Source: Bacteroidaceae bacterium (GTDB lineage Bacteria > Bacteroidota > Bacteroidia > Bacteroidales > Bacteroidaceae). From it: a stretch of 32,222 nucleotides of DNA. Below the pieces are notes generated by a model. It searched no databases. It saw nothing but the letters and a program-made list of their open reading frames with translations, and had not been told where the DNA came from. Position numbers and translations under genes: made by a program. The stretch is taken from the NCBI GenBank assembly GCA_017427185.1, contig JAFRTJ010000034.1:1-32222 (forward strand), in the 5' to 3' direction. How positions within the stretch are numbered: the stretch's first letter is position 1; each line of letters begins with the position of its first letter. Positions 24,700 through 32,222 of the stretch are shown here, piece after piece.

Positions 24700-26835
24700 A
24701 TGATTAAACTTGCTACCATATTATTGGCCCCAGGCACTGCCATAATAACCGACCCCACATGGATATTCTTTGTGGTGCTGTTCATTATTTTATTTGCACC
24801 CCTACTTCTTCGCAAGCTGCATATCCCTCATGTTATAGGCCTAATCCTTGCAGGCGTGTTGATAGGGCAATATGGGTTCAATCTGCTTGAACGTGACAGT
24901 TCCTTCCAGCTTTTCGGACAGGTGGGAATATACTATATCATGTTTCTGGCAGGACTGGAACTGGACATGGGCAGCATGGAGCACTATGGGCGTCGAGGAT
25001 TGCAGTTTGGCATCATTACCTTCGCCGTTCCATTCATCCTGGGTTTTTTTGCCGGCAGATACATACTTGGATATGGGGTGCTAACAAGCTTTATGCTGGC
25101 TTGTATTTTCAGTTCCCACACGCTAGTTTCTTATCCAATTGTAGGCCGATACGGTGTATCGCGACATAGAGTGGTGGTAATCAGCGTAGTTGCCACAGCG
25201 GTTGCGACGTTTGCCGCATTGCTCACATTGGCACTTGTGGTGGGGTCGCTCAAACCCGACAATACAGTATTTACATGGATTCTCTTTGCAATAAAATGTA
25301 TCTTATATGGTGCCTTTGTCATTCTGGCTTATCCACGCATAGGAAGATGGTTTTTGCGTCGCTATGACGATAGCGTGATGCAATACATATTCATCCTGGC
25401 TCTGGTTTTCCTCAGTGCCGCTTTGGCAGATTTGGTAGGTCTTGAGGGACTCTTAGGCGCCTTCCTGTCAGGTTTGATTCTCAATCGACTCATTCCTCGA
25501 ACCAGTCCCTTGATGAGCCGGGTAGAGTTTGTTGGCAATGCATTATTCATTCCCTATTTCATGATTGGAGTTGGAATGATTATCGATGTTCGCATTCTCG
25601 TGAGTGATGCCCACACTTTGTGGATAGTGGCAATAATTGTCATCACCGGTATGTTTACAAAACTGCTTGCTGCATGGCTTATGAGCCGATTCTATAGGGA
25701 CTCTCATGGCGCAATGAACCTGATGTTTGGCCTCACAAGTGCTCACGCAGCAGGCGCTTTGGCCATTGTAATGATTGGCACAGCTCCAGAGGTGGATCTT
25801 ATGGACAGCGCCATCCTCAATGGTACAGTCATGCTAATCCTTTTCTCCTGCATCATCAGTTCATTTGCCACCAGCCATGGGGCTCGCGAACTGGCCTTGA
25901 GCGACACGTCTTTCGAAGAGAACCGAGGTTCGTATCATGGTAAGTGTCTGGTCACCTATTCTCATGCGGATACAGTGGGAGTGATGACTCAATTTGCCAT
26001 CCTTATCCGCAATCCTTATATACCTGACAGCCTGATGGGACTTTCTGTAGCCTATGATGATGTGCGAGGCGAGGATGATCATCGACAAGGAAAAGCTTTT
26101 TTGGAGAAAGCTCAGAACATTGCTGCCTCAGCCGATGTCCACATGGCCACTATGAGTAGGGTTAGTACGAATATAGCCAGCGGGATTCTTCATACTATGA
26201 GAGAATGTGATTGCGGTGAAGTCATCGTAAGCCTTACCGATCGCGAGACAGGAATGCCCAAGTCCAGCCTCGGAACAGTGATTGACAATGTAATTGCAGG
26301 TTCACATCGAGAGGTGATGGCTTTGCGCTGCATCGTCCCTGTAGGCACTTTACGGCGTGTGATAATTGCTGTCCCACAAAAAGCCGAATATGAGGTTGGA
26401 TTCTACAAATGGCTTGAGCACGTGTGCCGTGTGGGAGAACAGCTTGATTGCCATTTGGAGTTTCATGTACATCCTGACACTCTGCCTTATATCCGAGGTT
26501 ATATGCGACAGAAACACGCTTTCCTTCGTAGCGAATACCACGAAATGTCACTCTGGACACAATTAAGTTCCCTTGCAAATCGCATGGGTAAGGACGATAT
26601 GATTATTGCGGTCACGGCTCGTTCTGGTTTCATCTCTTATCAGTCCTCATTCGACTCTTTGCCTCTACAGCTTTATCGCTATTTCAGTCATACCAGCGTA
26701 ATGATCCTTTATCCTGACCAATGGGGCGATCCTTTGGAAACGGTTTCCGTCTTTGCGCCCAGTGGCACAGTGGTCACACGCCAACCCCATACAATAGGCA
26801 GCTGGTTTAGAGAACTTTTCCTTTCAGACAAATAA
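24700..26835 (+). CDS. Cation:proton antiporter, CPA2 family, with C-terminal soluble domain
   Basis: The 711-aa inner-membrane protein has about a dozen membrane segments in residues 18-395. Family landmarks are IPHVIGLILAGVLIGQYG near residue 43, FLAGLELDM near 83, the SSHTLVSYPIV segment near 138 and LEGLLGAFLSGLILNR near 248. The last agrees with the ion-binding helices of Kef/NapA-type exchangers. The C-terminal 300 residues are soluble and look like paired universal-stress-protein-like domains (strands such as EVIVSLTDRE and RVIIAVPQKAEYEV). There is no RCK/TrkA-N glycine motif. It likely exchanges Na+ or K+ for protons. It is driven by a consensus promoter, and the LolD-like gene starts 10 nt after its stop. 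Confidence 0.9.
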   Translation: MIKLATILLAPGTAIITDPTWIFFVVLFIILFAPLLLRKLHIPHVIGLILAGVLIGQYGFNLLERDSSFQLFGQVGIYYIMFLAGLELDMGSMEHYGRRGLQFGIITFAVPFILGFFAGRYILGYGVLTSFMLACIFSSHTLVSYPIVGRYGVSRHRVVVISVVATAVATFAALLTLALVVGSLKPDNTVFTWILFAIKCILYGAFVILAYPRIGRWFLRRYDDSVMQYIFILALVFLSAALADLVGLEGLLGAFLSGLILNRLIPRTSPLMSRVEFVGNALFIPYFMIGVGMIIDVRILVSDAHTLWIVAIIVITGMFTKLLAAWLMSRFYRDSHGAMNLMFGLTSAHAAGALAIVMIGTAPEVDLMDSAILNGTVMLILFSCIISSFATSHGARELALSDTSFEENRGSYHGKCLVTYSHADTVGVMTQFAILIRNPYIPDSLMGLSVAYDDVRGEDDHRQGKAFLEKAQNIAASADVHMATMSRVSTNIASGILHTMRECDCGEVIVSLTDRETGMPKSSLGTVIDNVIAGSHREVMALRCIVPVGTLRRVIIAVPQKAEYEVGFYKWLEHVCRVGEQLDCHLEFHVHPDTLPYIRGYMRQKHAFLRSEYHEMSLWTQLSSLANRMGKDDMIIAVTARSGFISYQSSFDSLPLQLYRYFSHTSVMILYPDQWGDPLETVSVFAPSGTVVTRQPHTIGSWFRELFLSDK

Positions 26836-26845
26836 CAGATAAATA

Positions 26846-27598
26846 ATGATACAATTAAGAAATATAACCAAAAGTTTCGGCTCCTTGCAAGTGTTGCGAG
26901 GCATCGATCTAGACATTAACCAAGGAGAAGTAGTCAGCATTGTTGGTCCCAGTGGAGCAGGCAAAACGACTCTGCTCCAGATTATGGGAACACTGGACCA
27001 ACCTGATACAGGTCAGATCATCATCGACGGACAGGATGTGAGTAAACTGAGCAGAAAAAAAATGGCACAATTCCGCAATCAGCGCATTGGTTTTGTCTTT
27101 CAGTTCCATCAGCTTCTACCTGAGTTTACAGCTTTGGAGAACATCATGATACCCGCCTTTATTGGAGGCATTGGTCGCAAGGAAGCACAGCGTCGTGCCA
27201 CTGAATTGCTGGAATTCATGAAACTGACAGATCGGGCTGACCATAAGCCAAGCGAACTCTCTGGAGGAGAGAAGCAACGCGTGGCAGTAGCTCGCGCTCT
27301 TGTCAACCATCCTGCTGTCGTTTTGGCCGACGAACCCAGTGGAAGCCTGGATTCTCAGAACAAGGACGAGCTTCATCGACTTTTCTTTGACCTTCGAGAC
27401 CGTCTGAAGCAAACCTTCGTCATCGTCACGCACGACGAATCACTTGCTTCCATGACAGACCGCACCATCCACATGGTAGATGGCTGCCTTACTTCCGATG
27501 AATCCTCTGAATCTTTATTATCCAAAAAGGACGTAACAACAATGGATTCTCCTTCCCTATCCTTCAACACTAATTCTACACAAGATGAAAAACAGTAA
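26846..27598 (+). CDS. ABC transporter ATP-binding protein, LolD-like
   Basis: The 250-aa ATPase has Walker [10 protein letters not shown] (34-42), a Q-loop in [17 protein letters not shown], signature [15 protein letters not shown] (138-152), Walker B VVLADEP (158-164) with D-loop GSLD, and switch histidine in VTHD. The [14 protein letters not shown] stretch is typical of the LolD/MacB/FtsE group, which works with lipoprotein-release permeases (LolC/E). No permease gene is next to it, so the partner must be elsewhere and the LolD assignment is by resemblance. A 30-residue polar tail ([11 protein letters not shown] to TQDEKQ) exceeds the usual length. Its end overlaps the next gene by 14 nt. 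Confidence 0.9.
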   Translation: MIQLRNITKSFGSLQVLRGIDLDINQGEVVSIVGPSGAGKTTLLQIMGTLDQPDTGQIIIDGQDVSKLSRKKMAQFRNQRIGFVFQFHQLLPEFTALENIMIPAFIGGIGRKEAQRRATELLEFMKLTDRADHKPSELSGGEKQRVAVARALVNHPAVVLADEPSGSLDSQNKDELHRLFFDLRDRLKQTFVIVTHDESLASMTDRTIHMVDGCLTSDESSESLLSKKDVTTMDSPSLSFNTNSTQDEKQ

Positions 27599-28442
27599 CT
27601 GGTTACAATTGGGCCGTATCAACCGCCTACGGGTACTGAAACAAGTTGATTTCGGATTCTATCTCGACGGCGGCGAGAAATATGGCGAGATTCTGCTTCC
27701 CAATGGCGAGATTCTCAGTGACATAGACATCCATTTGGATGATGAACTTGATGTCTTCCTTTATCTGGACACAGAAGAACGCTTGGTGGCTACAACAAAA
27801 CATCCCAAGGCCCAAGTGGGTGACTTTGCCTATCTTGAGGTAGCTTGGGTAAACAATTTCGGAGCATTTCTCGACTGGGGGTTGATGAAGGATCTTTTCG
27901 TACCCTTCCGCGAGCAGAAAATGAAAATGCAGAAAGGACAGAGCTACATTGTCCACATTCATCTAGATGAAGAAAGCTTCCGCATCATGGCCAGTGCCAA
28001 AGTAGAGAACTATCTCAGCAAAGAGATGCCACCCTATTACTCTGGCGACGAAGTCGACATTCTCATCTGGCAGAAAACTGATTTGGGGCTTAAAGCCATA
28101 GTTGACAACGAGTTCGGCGGACTTCTCTATGATGACCAGATTTTCAAAAATGTTCGAACGGGTGACCGTCTGAAGGCTTATGTACAGCAAGTGCGACCTG
28201 ACGGAAAAATCGACCTTATTCTTCAGCAACAAGGCCAGAAGGCTGTCTCCGATTTCAGCGAAATTCTTTTAGAGCACCTTCGACTCAATGGCGGACAAAC
28301 TCCGTTGGGGGACAAGAGCCCGGCTGAGGAGATATACTCTGTGTTTGGCGTCAGCAAGAAGGTCTTCAAGAAAGCTGTGGGCGACCTCTACAAACGTCGC
28401 TTGATAGAAATCCATCCTGATGGTTTGAAACTGACAAAATAG
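27585..28442 (+). CDS. CvfB-type S1 RNA-binding protein
   Basis: The 285-aa cytoplasmic protein resembles CvfB/YitL. Three S1-like beta-barrel segments are visible: about 5-65 ([21 protein letters not shown]), about 70-140 ([28 protein letters not shown]) and about 150-215 ([34 protein letters not shown]). The C-terminal winged helix (about 225-285) has [32 protein letters not shown]. The family binds RNA and affects virulence-gene expression in Gram-positive species; its role in Bacteroidota is not established. Its start sits inside the end of the LolD-like gene (14-nt overlap), so translation is probably coupled. Confidence 0.9.
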   Translation: MKNSNWLQLGRINRLRVLKQVDFGFYLDGGEKYGEILLPNGEILSDIDIHLDDELDVFLYLDTEERLVATTKHPKAQVGDFAYLEVAWVNNFGAFLDWGLMKDLFVPFREQKMKMQKGQSYIVHIHLDEESFRIMASAKVENYLSKEMPPYYSGDEVDILIWQKTDLGLKAIVDNEFGGLLYDDQIFKNVRTGDRLKAYVQQVRPDGKIDLILQQQGQKAVSDFSEILLEHLRLNGGQTPLGDKSPAEEIYSVFGVSKKVFKKAVGDLYKRRLIEIHPDGLKLTK

Positions 28443-28493
28443 ACAAGACATCCATTTCTCACATTCATAATCAACCAATTACATTCTCCCCCT

Positions 28494-29303
28494 ATGAAAT
28501 CATTACTTTTGGCTTGCGCCTTTTCCCTTTTTACCTCCTTCATCATTGCTCAGAATCATGTTCCCCGCAATATTTACTGTCTCAAGGAACTTGGATGCGA
28601 ACTTGTGGACTCAGCCCTAATGCAAAAAGTGGCTGAGAAGTGCCGTTATAGCGAGAATCGAGGCAAAACCGTGGGCGTCTTCGGTGGAAGCCTGTCCGTC
28701 AACAAGGAAAGTCAGGCAGCCAAACTGATGTGGCGCCAGTACCTCAACATGAACGTTACTGATTACGGACATGGGGGATACGGATTCTCCAGTCTTCAGG
28801 GCTCCATCATCGATCAAGTGAATCGCGCGAAGCCGCACGACATCTACATCCTGTGGGCCAGTACCAACGACTACACAAACAACCGCGAACCGGGCACACC
28901 CGAGGACTACACGGAGGCTGACGGTTTCGACGAGACCAAACTCGTGACACAATGCGGCGGCATAAACTACTGCATACGCAAACTCAGGCAAATCAATCCA
29001 CGAGCCAAGATATACATCTTCGGAAGCCTGAAATTCTGGTATTACAGGGACGGAAACACAAAGAGGACAGGGGATGTCAACAAGACCGGCCATCCCTTCT
29101 CGCACTACATCGACCTTCAGCGCCAGGTAGCCGAGCGTCAGGGCCTCAAGTTCTTCGACCAAGACAAGATTCCCGTGGTCACACCTCAGACCAAAGACCG
29201 CTTCTACATGAGCGACAACCTGCACATGACGTATGACGGGTATGCCAACGTCGGCGTTTATCAATTATATTTCTTAGCAACAGAGAAAAACCTGAAACAG
29301 TAG
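28494..29303 (+). CDS. Secreted SGNH/GDSL-type hydrolase
   Basis: The 269-aa protein has a signal peptide (about 1-19, cleavage after IIA). The SGNH blocks are present: nucleophile S66 in VFGGSLS (block I, GGS in place of GDS), glycine in DYGHGGYG (block II), N125 in WASTND (block III), and D241-N-L-H244 (block V, the catalytic Asp-x-x-His). Such exported hydrolases often remove acetyl or acyl groups from polysaccharides or glycolipids; the substrate is unknown. It starts 51 nt after the CvfB-like gene and may belong to that operon or have its own promoter. A 10-bp inverted repeat (29303-29312 with 29329-29338) lies at its 3' end. Confidence 0.88.
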   Translation: MKSLLLACAFSLFTSFIIAQNHVPRNIYCLKELGCELVDSALMQKVAEKCRYSENRGKTVGVFGGSLSVNKESQAAKLMWRQYLNMNVTDYGHGGYGFSSLQGSIIDQVNRAKPHDIYILWASTNDYTNNREPGTPEDYTEADGFDETKLVTQCGGINYCIRKLRQINPRAKIYIFGSLKFWYYRDGNTKRTGDVNKTGHPFSHYIDLQRQVAERQGLKFFDQDKIPVVTPQTKDRFYMSDNLHMTYDGYANVGVYQLYFLATEKNLKQ

Positions 29304-29338
29304 GCTTAACTAGTTGTCCCTTGAAAAGTAGTTAAGCC
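29303..29338 (+). terminator. Hairpin after the SGNH hydrolase gene
   Basis: GGCTTAACTA (29303-29312) pairs perfectly with TAGTTAAGCC (29329-29338) across a 16-nt loop. No T-tract follows, so it may be part of the repeat system below rather than a terminator. Confidence 0.4.
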
Positions 29339-29346
29339 GATAGTTT

Positions 29347-29537
29347 CCTTTGTGCTGAATTTTGGCGATGAGGAGACAACAGGGATTGTTGATGCAGGTT
29401 TCACTTCTCAGGATTCGCGGATCTCAAATCCTCTCCAGCAAACGTGGTATTCTGTTGATGGAAGAAAGCTTAATGGCAATCCGATATCCAAAGGCATCTA
29501 TATTATTAATAATGGCAGAAAAGTCGTGATCAAGTGA
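29347..29537 (+). pseudogene. Orphan C-terminal tail of a lost surface or secreted protein
   Basis: In frame from 29352 the DNA reads VLNFGDEETTGI, a linker, then WYSVDGRKLNG and SKGIYIINNGRKVVIK followed by a stop. This is the terminal tail (roughly the last 60 residues) seen on many Prevotella exported proteins, and the GH43-LRR protein ends in the same way. There is a stop at 29322 in this frame and no plausible start or signal peptide, so it is the 3' remnant of a deleted gene rather than a functional gene. The remnant begins exactly at the end of one copy of the 20-bp direct repeat. Confidence 0.7.
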
Positions 29538-29565
29538 GAGAAAAATCGAACTTACTTGGATCCCT

Positions 29566-29579
29566 TTGATTATAATCAA
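29566..29579. other. Perfect 14-bp palindrome
   Basis: TTGATTA followed immediately by TAATCAA, 29 bp after the stop of the tail remnant. It may be the terminator stem or an operator of the lost gene. No T-tract follows. Confidence 0.4.
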
Positions 29580-29650
29580 TCAAGTAGGAGATAAACGCTA
29601 ATCATAAGATGAGTTCGATGAAAACCATTCATAAGAGAGTAAGTTGACTA

Positions 29651-29800
29651 AAGTTTCGGAAGTAGTTAAGTGGCCAGTAATTATAGTAGTTAAGCCGATA
29701 GTTTACGACGATGACGATAGCGATGACTGGCAAAAGGTTAAATGGTAAATCGTAAATGGTAATGGCTTAAATACAGACTCCTTAACTACTTCAGAAACTT
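29651..29800. repeat. 20-bp inverted repeats 150 bp end to end
   Basis: Bases 29651-29670 match the reverse complement of 29781-29800 with one mismatch (AAGTTTC-G/T-GAAGTAGTTAAG). Between them lie one 20-bp direct-repeat copy, a GACGATGACGAT-type tract (29706-29726) and degenerate AAATGGT units (29736-29765). No coding sequence is present. This could be a small MITE-like element. Confidence 0.7.
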
Positions 29801-29879
29801 AAACTTGTTGGTTTTTGTCTCTCCATAAATTGACGAAAACGTAAACTTCTACCACGGCATACCCTTTTTTTTACCCTTT

Positions 29880-29938
29880 TGCGACAGATTTTTGCCCTGT
29901 TCCGGGGTTTTGTCGCATATGTGGCAGCCAGTCGCATA
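29880..29938. repeat. TGCGACA / TGTCGCA inverted repeat with a repeated GTCGCATA
   Basis: TGCGACA (29880-29886) and TGTCGCA (29911-29917) are exact inverted copies. GTCGCATA occurs at 29912-29919 and again at 29931-29938. They lie 50-110 bp upstream of the -7 element of the small gene and could be regulator-binding sites. Confidence 0.45.
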
Positions 29939-29965
29939 CTCCTGGAAAGAAAAACGACAAATTCC

Positions 29966-30022
29966 ATTGTTTCCCATAAGAACCGCCTTACCTTTGCATC
30001 AGAAAACAAAAAACAAAGGTAA
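29966..30022 (+). promoter_or_regulatory. Promoter of the 73-aa gene with dyad over the -7 element
   Basis: ATTG (29966-29969) and TACCTTTG (29989-29996) are 19 bp apart, close to consensus. TTACCTTTG (29988-29996) is repeated inverted as CAAAGGTAA (30014-30022), placing a second -7-like element on the opposite strand. An AT-rich leader of about 45 nt then leads to the ATG at 30050. Confidence 0.75.
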
Positions 30023-30049
30023 TAACATTAACATTAAAAAAATACAATT

Positions 30050-30271
30050 ATGAAAACGATGGAATTAAACCCAATGACAGGAGTCCTCTCCACACAACTA
30101 TGTATTGGTAAGCAACGAGTCAGTAGAGAACCTCAAGAAGGTAGTGAAGAACACTTTGATGTCAGTCTGCAAGTTCCTCATGTACATCAGCCCCGTATAT
30201 CCCCAGTGCGTGAACGGCACAAAGAATTCATAAGAGAGTTTCAACAGACGACACACGTAAGATTCATTTAA
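30050..30271 (+). CDS. Small protein of unknown function, own transcription unit
   Basis: The 73-aa protein (begins MKTMELNPMTGVLSTQ, ends FQQTTHVRFI) matches no family I know. It is soluble, with no signal peptide or membrane segment. The first 25 residues are mixed, the middle is acidic (REPQEGSEEHFD), and the last 25 are basic and probably helical (RERHKEFIREFQQ). That it is a real gene is supported by a near-consensus promoter, a leader rich in A/T before the ATG as in expressed Bacteroidota genes, and a strong terminator starting 8 nt after the stop. It is transcribed alone. A small regulatory or DNA/RNA-binding role is possible but only a guess. ATTCATAAGAGAGT within it recurs at 29627-29640. 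Confidence 0.7.
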   Translation: MKTMELNPMTGVLSTQLCIGKQRVSREPQEGSEEHFDVSLQVPHVHQPRISPVRERHKEFIREFQQTTHVRFI

Positions 30272-30278
30272 ACGTCAG

Positions 30279-30317
30279 TCCCCACATTCCGGTTCCTAAG
30301 GATGTGGGGATTTTTTT
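30279..30317 (+). terminator. Rho-independent terminator of the 73-aa gene
   Basis: CCCCACAT (30280-30287) pairs perfectly with ATGTGGGG (30302-30309), followed by seven T (30311-30317). The remaining spacer to 30467 holds no supportable gene. Confidence 0.93.
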
Positions 30318-30467
30318 GTGGACAAGTCTGGCTGGGAGGGAGATGTGCAATCCGTTGTCTGATAAAGTGTGGTGGAATTTCATCGTCTCAACGGGAGGGT
30401 GCCAGAAAAAATGGCTCTCGCATAGAAAACAATGAAGGACGGAACCTCTTTTTTCAAAACTTTTGTT

Positions 30468-30475
30468 TATCTTTG
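30468..30475 (+). promoter_or_regulatory. -7 element of the GH3 gene
   Basis: TATCTTTG matches the consensus exactly and would give a leader of about 70 nt before the ATG at 30554. The -33 region is poor. Confidence 0.6.
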
Positions 30476-30553
30476 CAAAGTCAATCCTGAGGAACGGCTC
30501 GTGAAGGACTGAGAATATAGAGTTTTGCTTCTAAACATTAAGCTTATTATACG

Positions 30554-32101
30554 ATGAATTGTAAAAGTTTTTTGATTGCATGTTTACTGACGGCTTCGAG
30601 TTTTGCCTTTGCACAGACTCCTGTCTATCTGGATTCCTCAAAGGGAATCGAGGCTCGTGTCGAGGATGCACTTTCCCGCATGACACTTTCCGAGAAGATT
30701 GCGGTCATTCATGCCCAAAGCAAGTTCTCCAGCGCTGGAGTCAAGCGATTGGGATTCCCTGATTTCTGGACAGACGATGGCCCTCATGGAGTGCGGCCTG
30801 ACGTATTGTGGGACGAATGGGAACAGGCTGGTCAGACAAATGATTCCTGTGTTGCATTCCCTGCCCTGACGTGTCTGGCATCCACCTGGAATCCTCAGAT
30901 GGCGAATCTCTATGGTCACTGTCTGGGCGAGGAAGCTCTCTACCGCAACAAGAATATGATTCTGGGTCCTGGTGTCAATATCTATCGCACACCCTTGGGT
31001 GGCCGCAATTTCGAGTATATGGGCGAGGATCCTTACCTGGCTTCCCGTATGGTGGTTCCCTATGTGCAGGGGTTGCAGGCGTTGGGTGTGGCTTCCTGCG
31101 TGAAGCATTATTGCCTGAACAATGACGAGGAGTATCGCCACCAGGTGAATGTCATTGTTTCAGACCGTGCTCTCCACGAGATATACCTCCCCGCCTTCGA
31201 GGCTGCTGTAAAGGAAGGTCATGCGTGGGGCATCATGGGCGCCTACAATCTCTATAAGGACGAACACAACTGCCACAATTCCATCACGCTCAACAAGATT
31301 CTGAAGAAAGATTGGGGATTCGATGGTGTTGTAGTGAGCGACTGGGGTGGAGCACACGATATGGATCAGGCTATCCGTAACGGACTTGATATGGAGTTCG
31401 GTACCTGGACCGATGGCCTTACTATGGGAGCCACGAACGCCTATGATAATTATTTCCTTTCCAAGATGTATGAGAATGCTATCCGTGAGGGCAAATACAC
31501 GACCAAGGAATTGGACGAGAAGGTGCGCCGCGTGTTGCGTCTGTTCTTCCGCACCAACATGAACAAAGAGCGTCCCTATGGTTTCCTCTGTTCTGAGGCT
31601 CACTACGAAGCAGCTCGCCAGATAGCGTACCAGGGTATCGTTCTGCTTCAGAATACGGGCAATGTGCTCCCCATCCGAACGGAGGCTTGCCGCAAGATTC
31701 TCGTTGTGGGCGAGAATGCCATCAAGATGATGACCGTAGGCGGCGGCTCCAGCAGTTTGAAGGCTCAGCACGAGATATCTCCCCTGCAGGGTCTCCAGCA
31801 GCGTTTGGCAGGAAAAGTGGAAGTGGAGTATGCCCGCGGATATGTGGGAGATGCCACAGGCAGTTACAACGGCGTCACTACAGGCCAGAACCTGAAGGAT
31901 GACCGTTCGCCCGATGTCCTCCTTGCTGAGGCAGTGGAGAAAGCCCGTACGGCTGACTACGTGATCATCTTTGGCGGGCTCAACAAGAGCGATTACCAGG
32001 ACTGTGAGGGACACGACCGCAAGTCGATGGACCTTCCTTACGATCAGGATCGTCTCATCGAGGCTCTGGCAGAGGTGAATCGTAACTACTCAGGTGGGTA
32101 A
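30554..32101 (+). pseudogene. GH3 beta-glucosidase-type hydrolase, truncated at the 3' end
   Basis: The readable protein is 515 aa with a signal peptide (about 1-20). The GH3 N-terminal barrel (about 30-340) has DDGPHGVR (74-81), the substrate loop GPGVNIYRTPLGGRNFEYMGEDP (138-160), KHY (184-186) and nucleophile D263 in VVSDWGG. The second alpha/beta domain starts near 365 (IAYQGIVLLQNTGNVLPI) and runs to LIEALAEVNRN, where relatives continue with TVVVxxSGxPV and 250-350 more residues. Here the next codons are YSGG and a stop. None of the three frames after about 32086 restores GH3 sequence, so this is disruption rather than a simple frameshift. The catalytic barrel is intact but the C-terminal FnIII-like domain and part of domain 2 are missing, so activity is doubtful. 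Confidence 0.85.
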
Positions 32102-32222
32102 ATGTCTTTGAGCCGTTATGCTATCCAGTACTTAGCAGCTTTCATTGTTTTGTATCTTTGAAAGCCCATAAAAGTGTTGATTATCAATAATTTATTTCAT
32201 TTTTCACTTGCGTATTTGAGAT
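32087..32222. mobile_element. Possible left end of an inserted element
   Basis: From about 32087 the sequence leaves the GH3 reading frame and becomes AT-rich, with no similarity to GH3. A -7 element TATCTTTG (32153-32160) on plus suggests a promoter for a gene just past the window, as at the start of many insertion sequences. No terminal inverted repeat or transposase can be seen in the window, so the type of element is unknown. Confidence 0.4.

Larger units (their letters stand above)
29327..29704. repeat. 20-bp direct repeats flanking the orphan tail fragment
   Basis: AGTAGTTAAGCCGATAGTTT is identical at 29327-29346 and 29685-29704, about 360 bp apart. A partial copy, AGTAGTTAAG, lies at 29661-29670. 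The repeats bracket the orphan C-terminal fragment. Confidence 0.85.

Noticed and set aside
29791..30009. A 72-codon open frame on minus upstream of the small gene
   Set aside because: It covers the promoter and repeats of the 73-aa gene and has a random arginine-rich composition.
30302..30490. A 62-codon open frame on plus between the small gene and GH3
   Set aside because: It begins inside the terminator stem and runs over the GH3 promoter.

Overview
The window looks like chromosomal DNA of a Bacteroidales species, most likely Prevotella/Segatella-like. The reasons are the recurrent Bacteroidota sigma-ABfr -7 element (TAnnTTTG), twice with a TTTG box 19 bp upstream; the absence of Shine-Dalgarno sequences; AT-rich leaders; lipoboxes; a BspA-type leucine-rich repeat protein; a Prevotella-style C-terminal tail (DGRK...KGIYI.NGRK); and the heptamer AAATGGT that litters these genomes. 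The genus is an inference.

Layout. 1-566 is a gene-free, repeat-rich spacer. A tRNA with anticodon CAT (minus) lies back to back with a plus-strand operon of an LptF/LptG-type permease, ribBA and a class I aminotransferase (797-5139). Then comes a block of secreted, degradative-looking proteins (5151-13714): a metallophosphoesterase-GDPD fusion and a Tat-type flavoprotein on minus, a GH43-LRR protein on plus, and a CBM-like flavoprotein with a beta-helix pectate-lyase-like protein on minus. There is no SusC/SusD pair in the window. tRNA-Leu(TAG) with its terminator follows, then a short region with four dyads at an exact 22-bp period over a promoter.

14231-18757 (minus) is an overlapping operon: parC, a DUF3316-like barrel protein and an S41 lipoprotein peptidase. 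Divergent from it are glyS and an FKBP-type lipoprotein. asd (minus) and an ECF sigma / membrane protein / lipoprotein operon (minus) follow. The lipoprotein carries a heptanucleotide repeat inside its signal peptide. A plus-strand operon from a consensus promoter holds a CPA2 antiporter, a LolD-like ATPase, a CvfB-like S1 protein and an SGNH hydrolase.

29304-30049 is a repeat-rich stretch with an orphan C-terminal secretion-tail fragment, a 20-bp direct repeat and a 20-bp inverted repeat. It is followed by a 73-aa gene with its own promoter and strong terminator. The window ends in a GH3 beta-glucosidase gene that breaks off at about 32086 in unrelated AT-rich DNA, consistent with an insertion.

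Most genes are core housekeeping or envelope functions. The best candidates for something undescribed are the 22-bp phased operator array, the sigma-factor operon with a possible phase-variable lipoprotein, the orphan tail with its flanking repeats, and the small autonomous gene at 30050.
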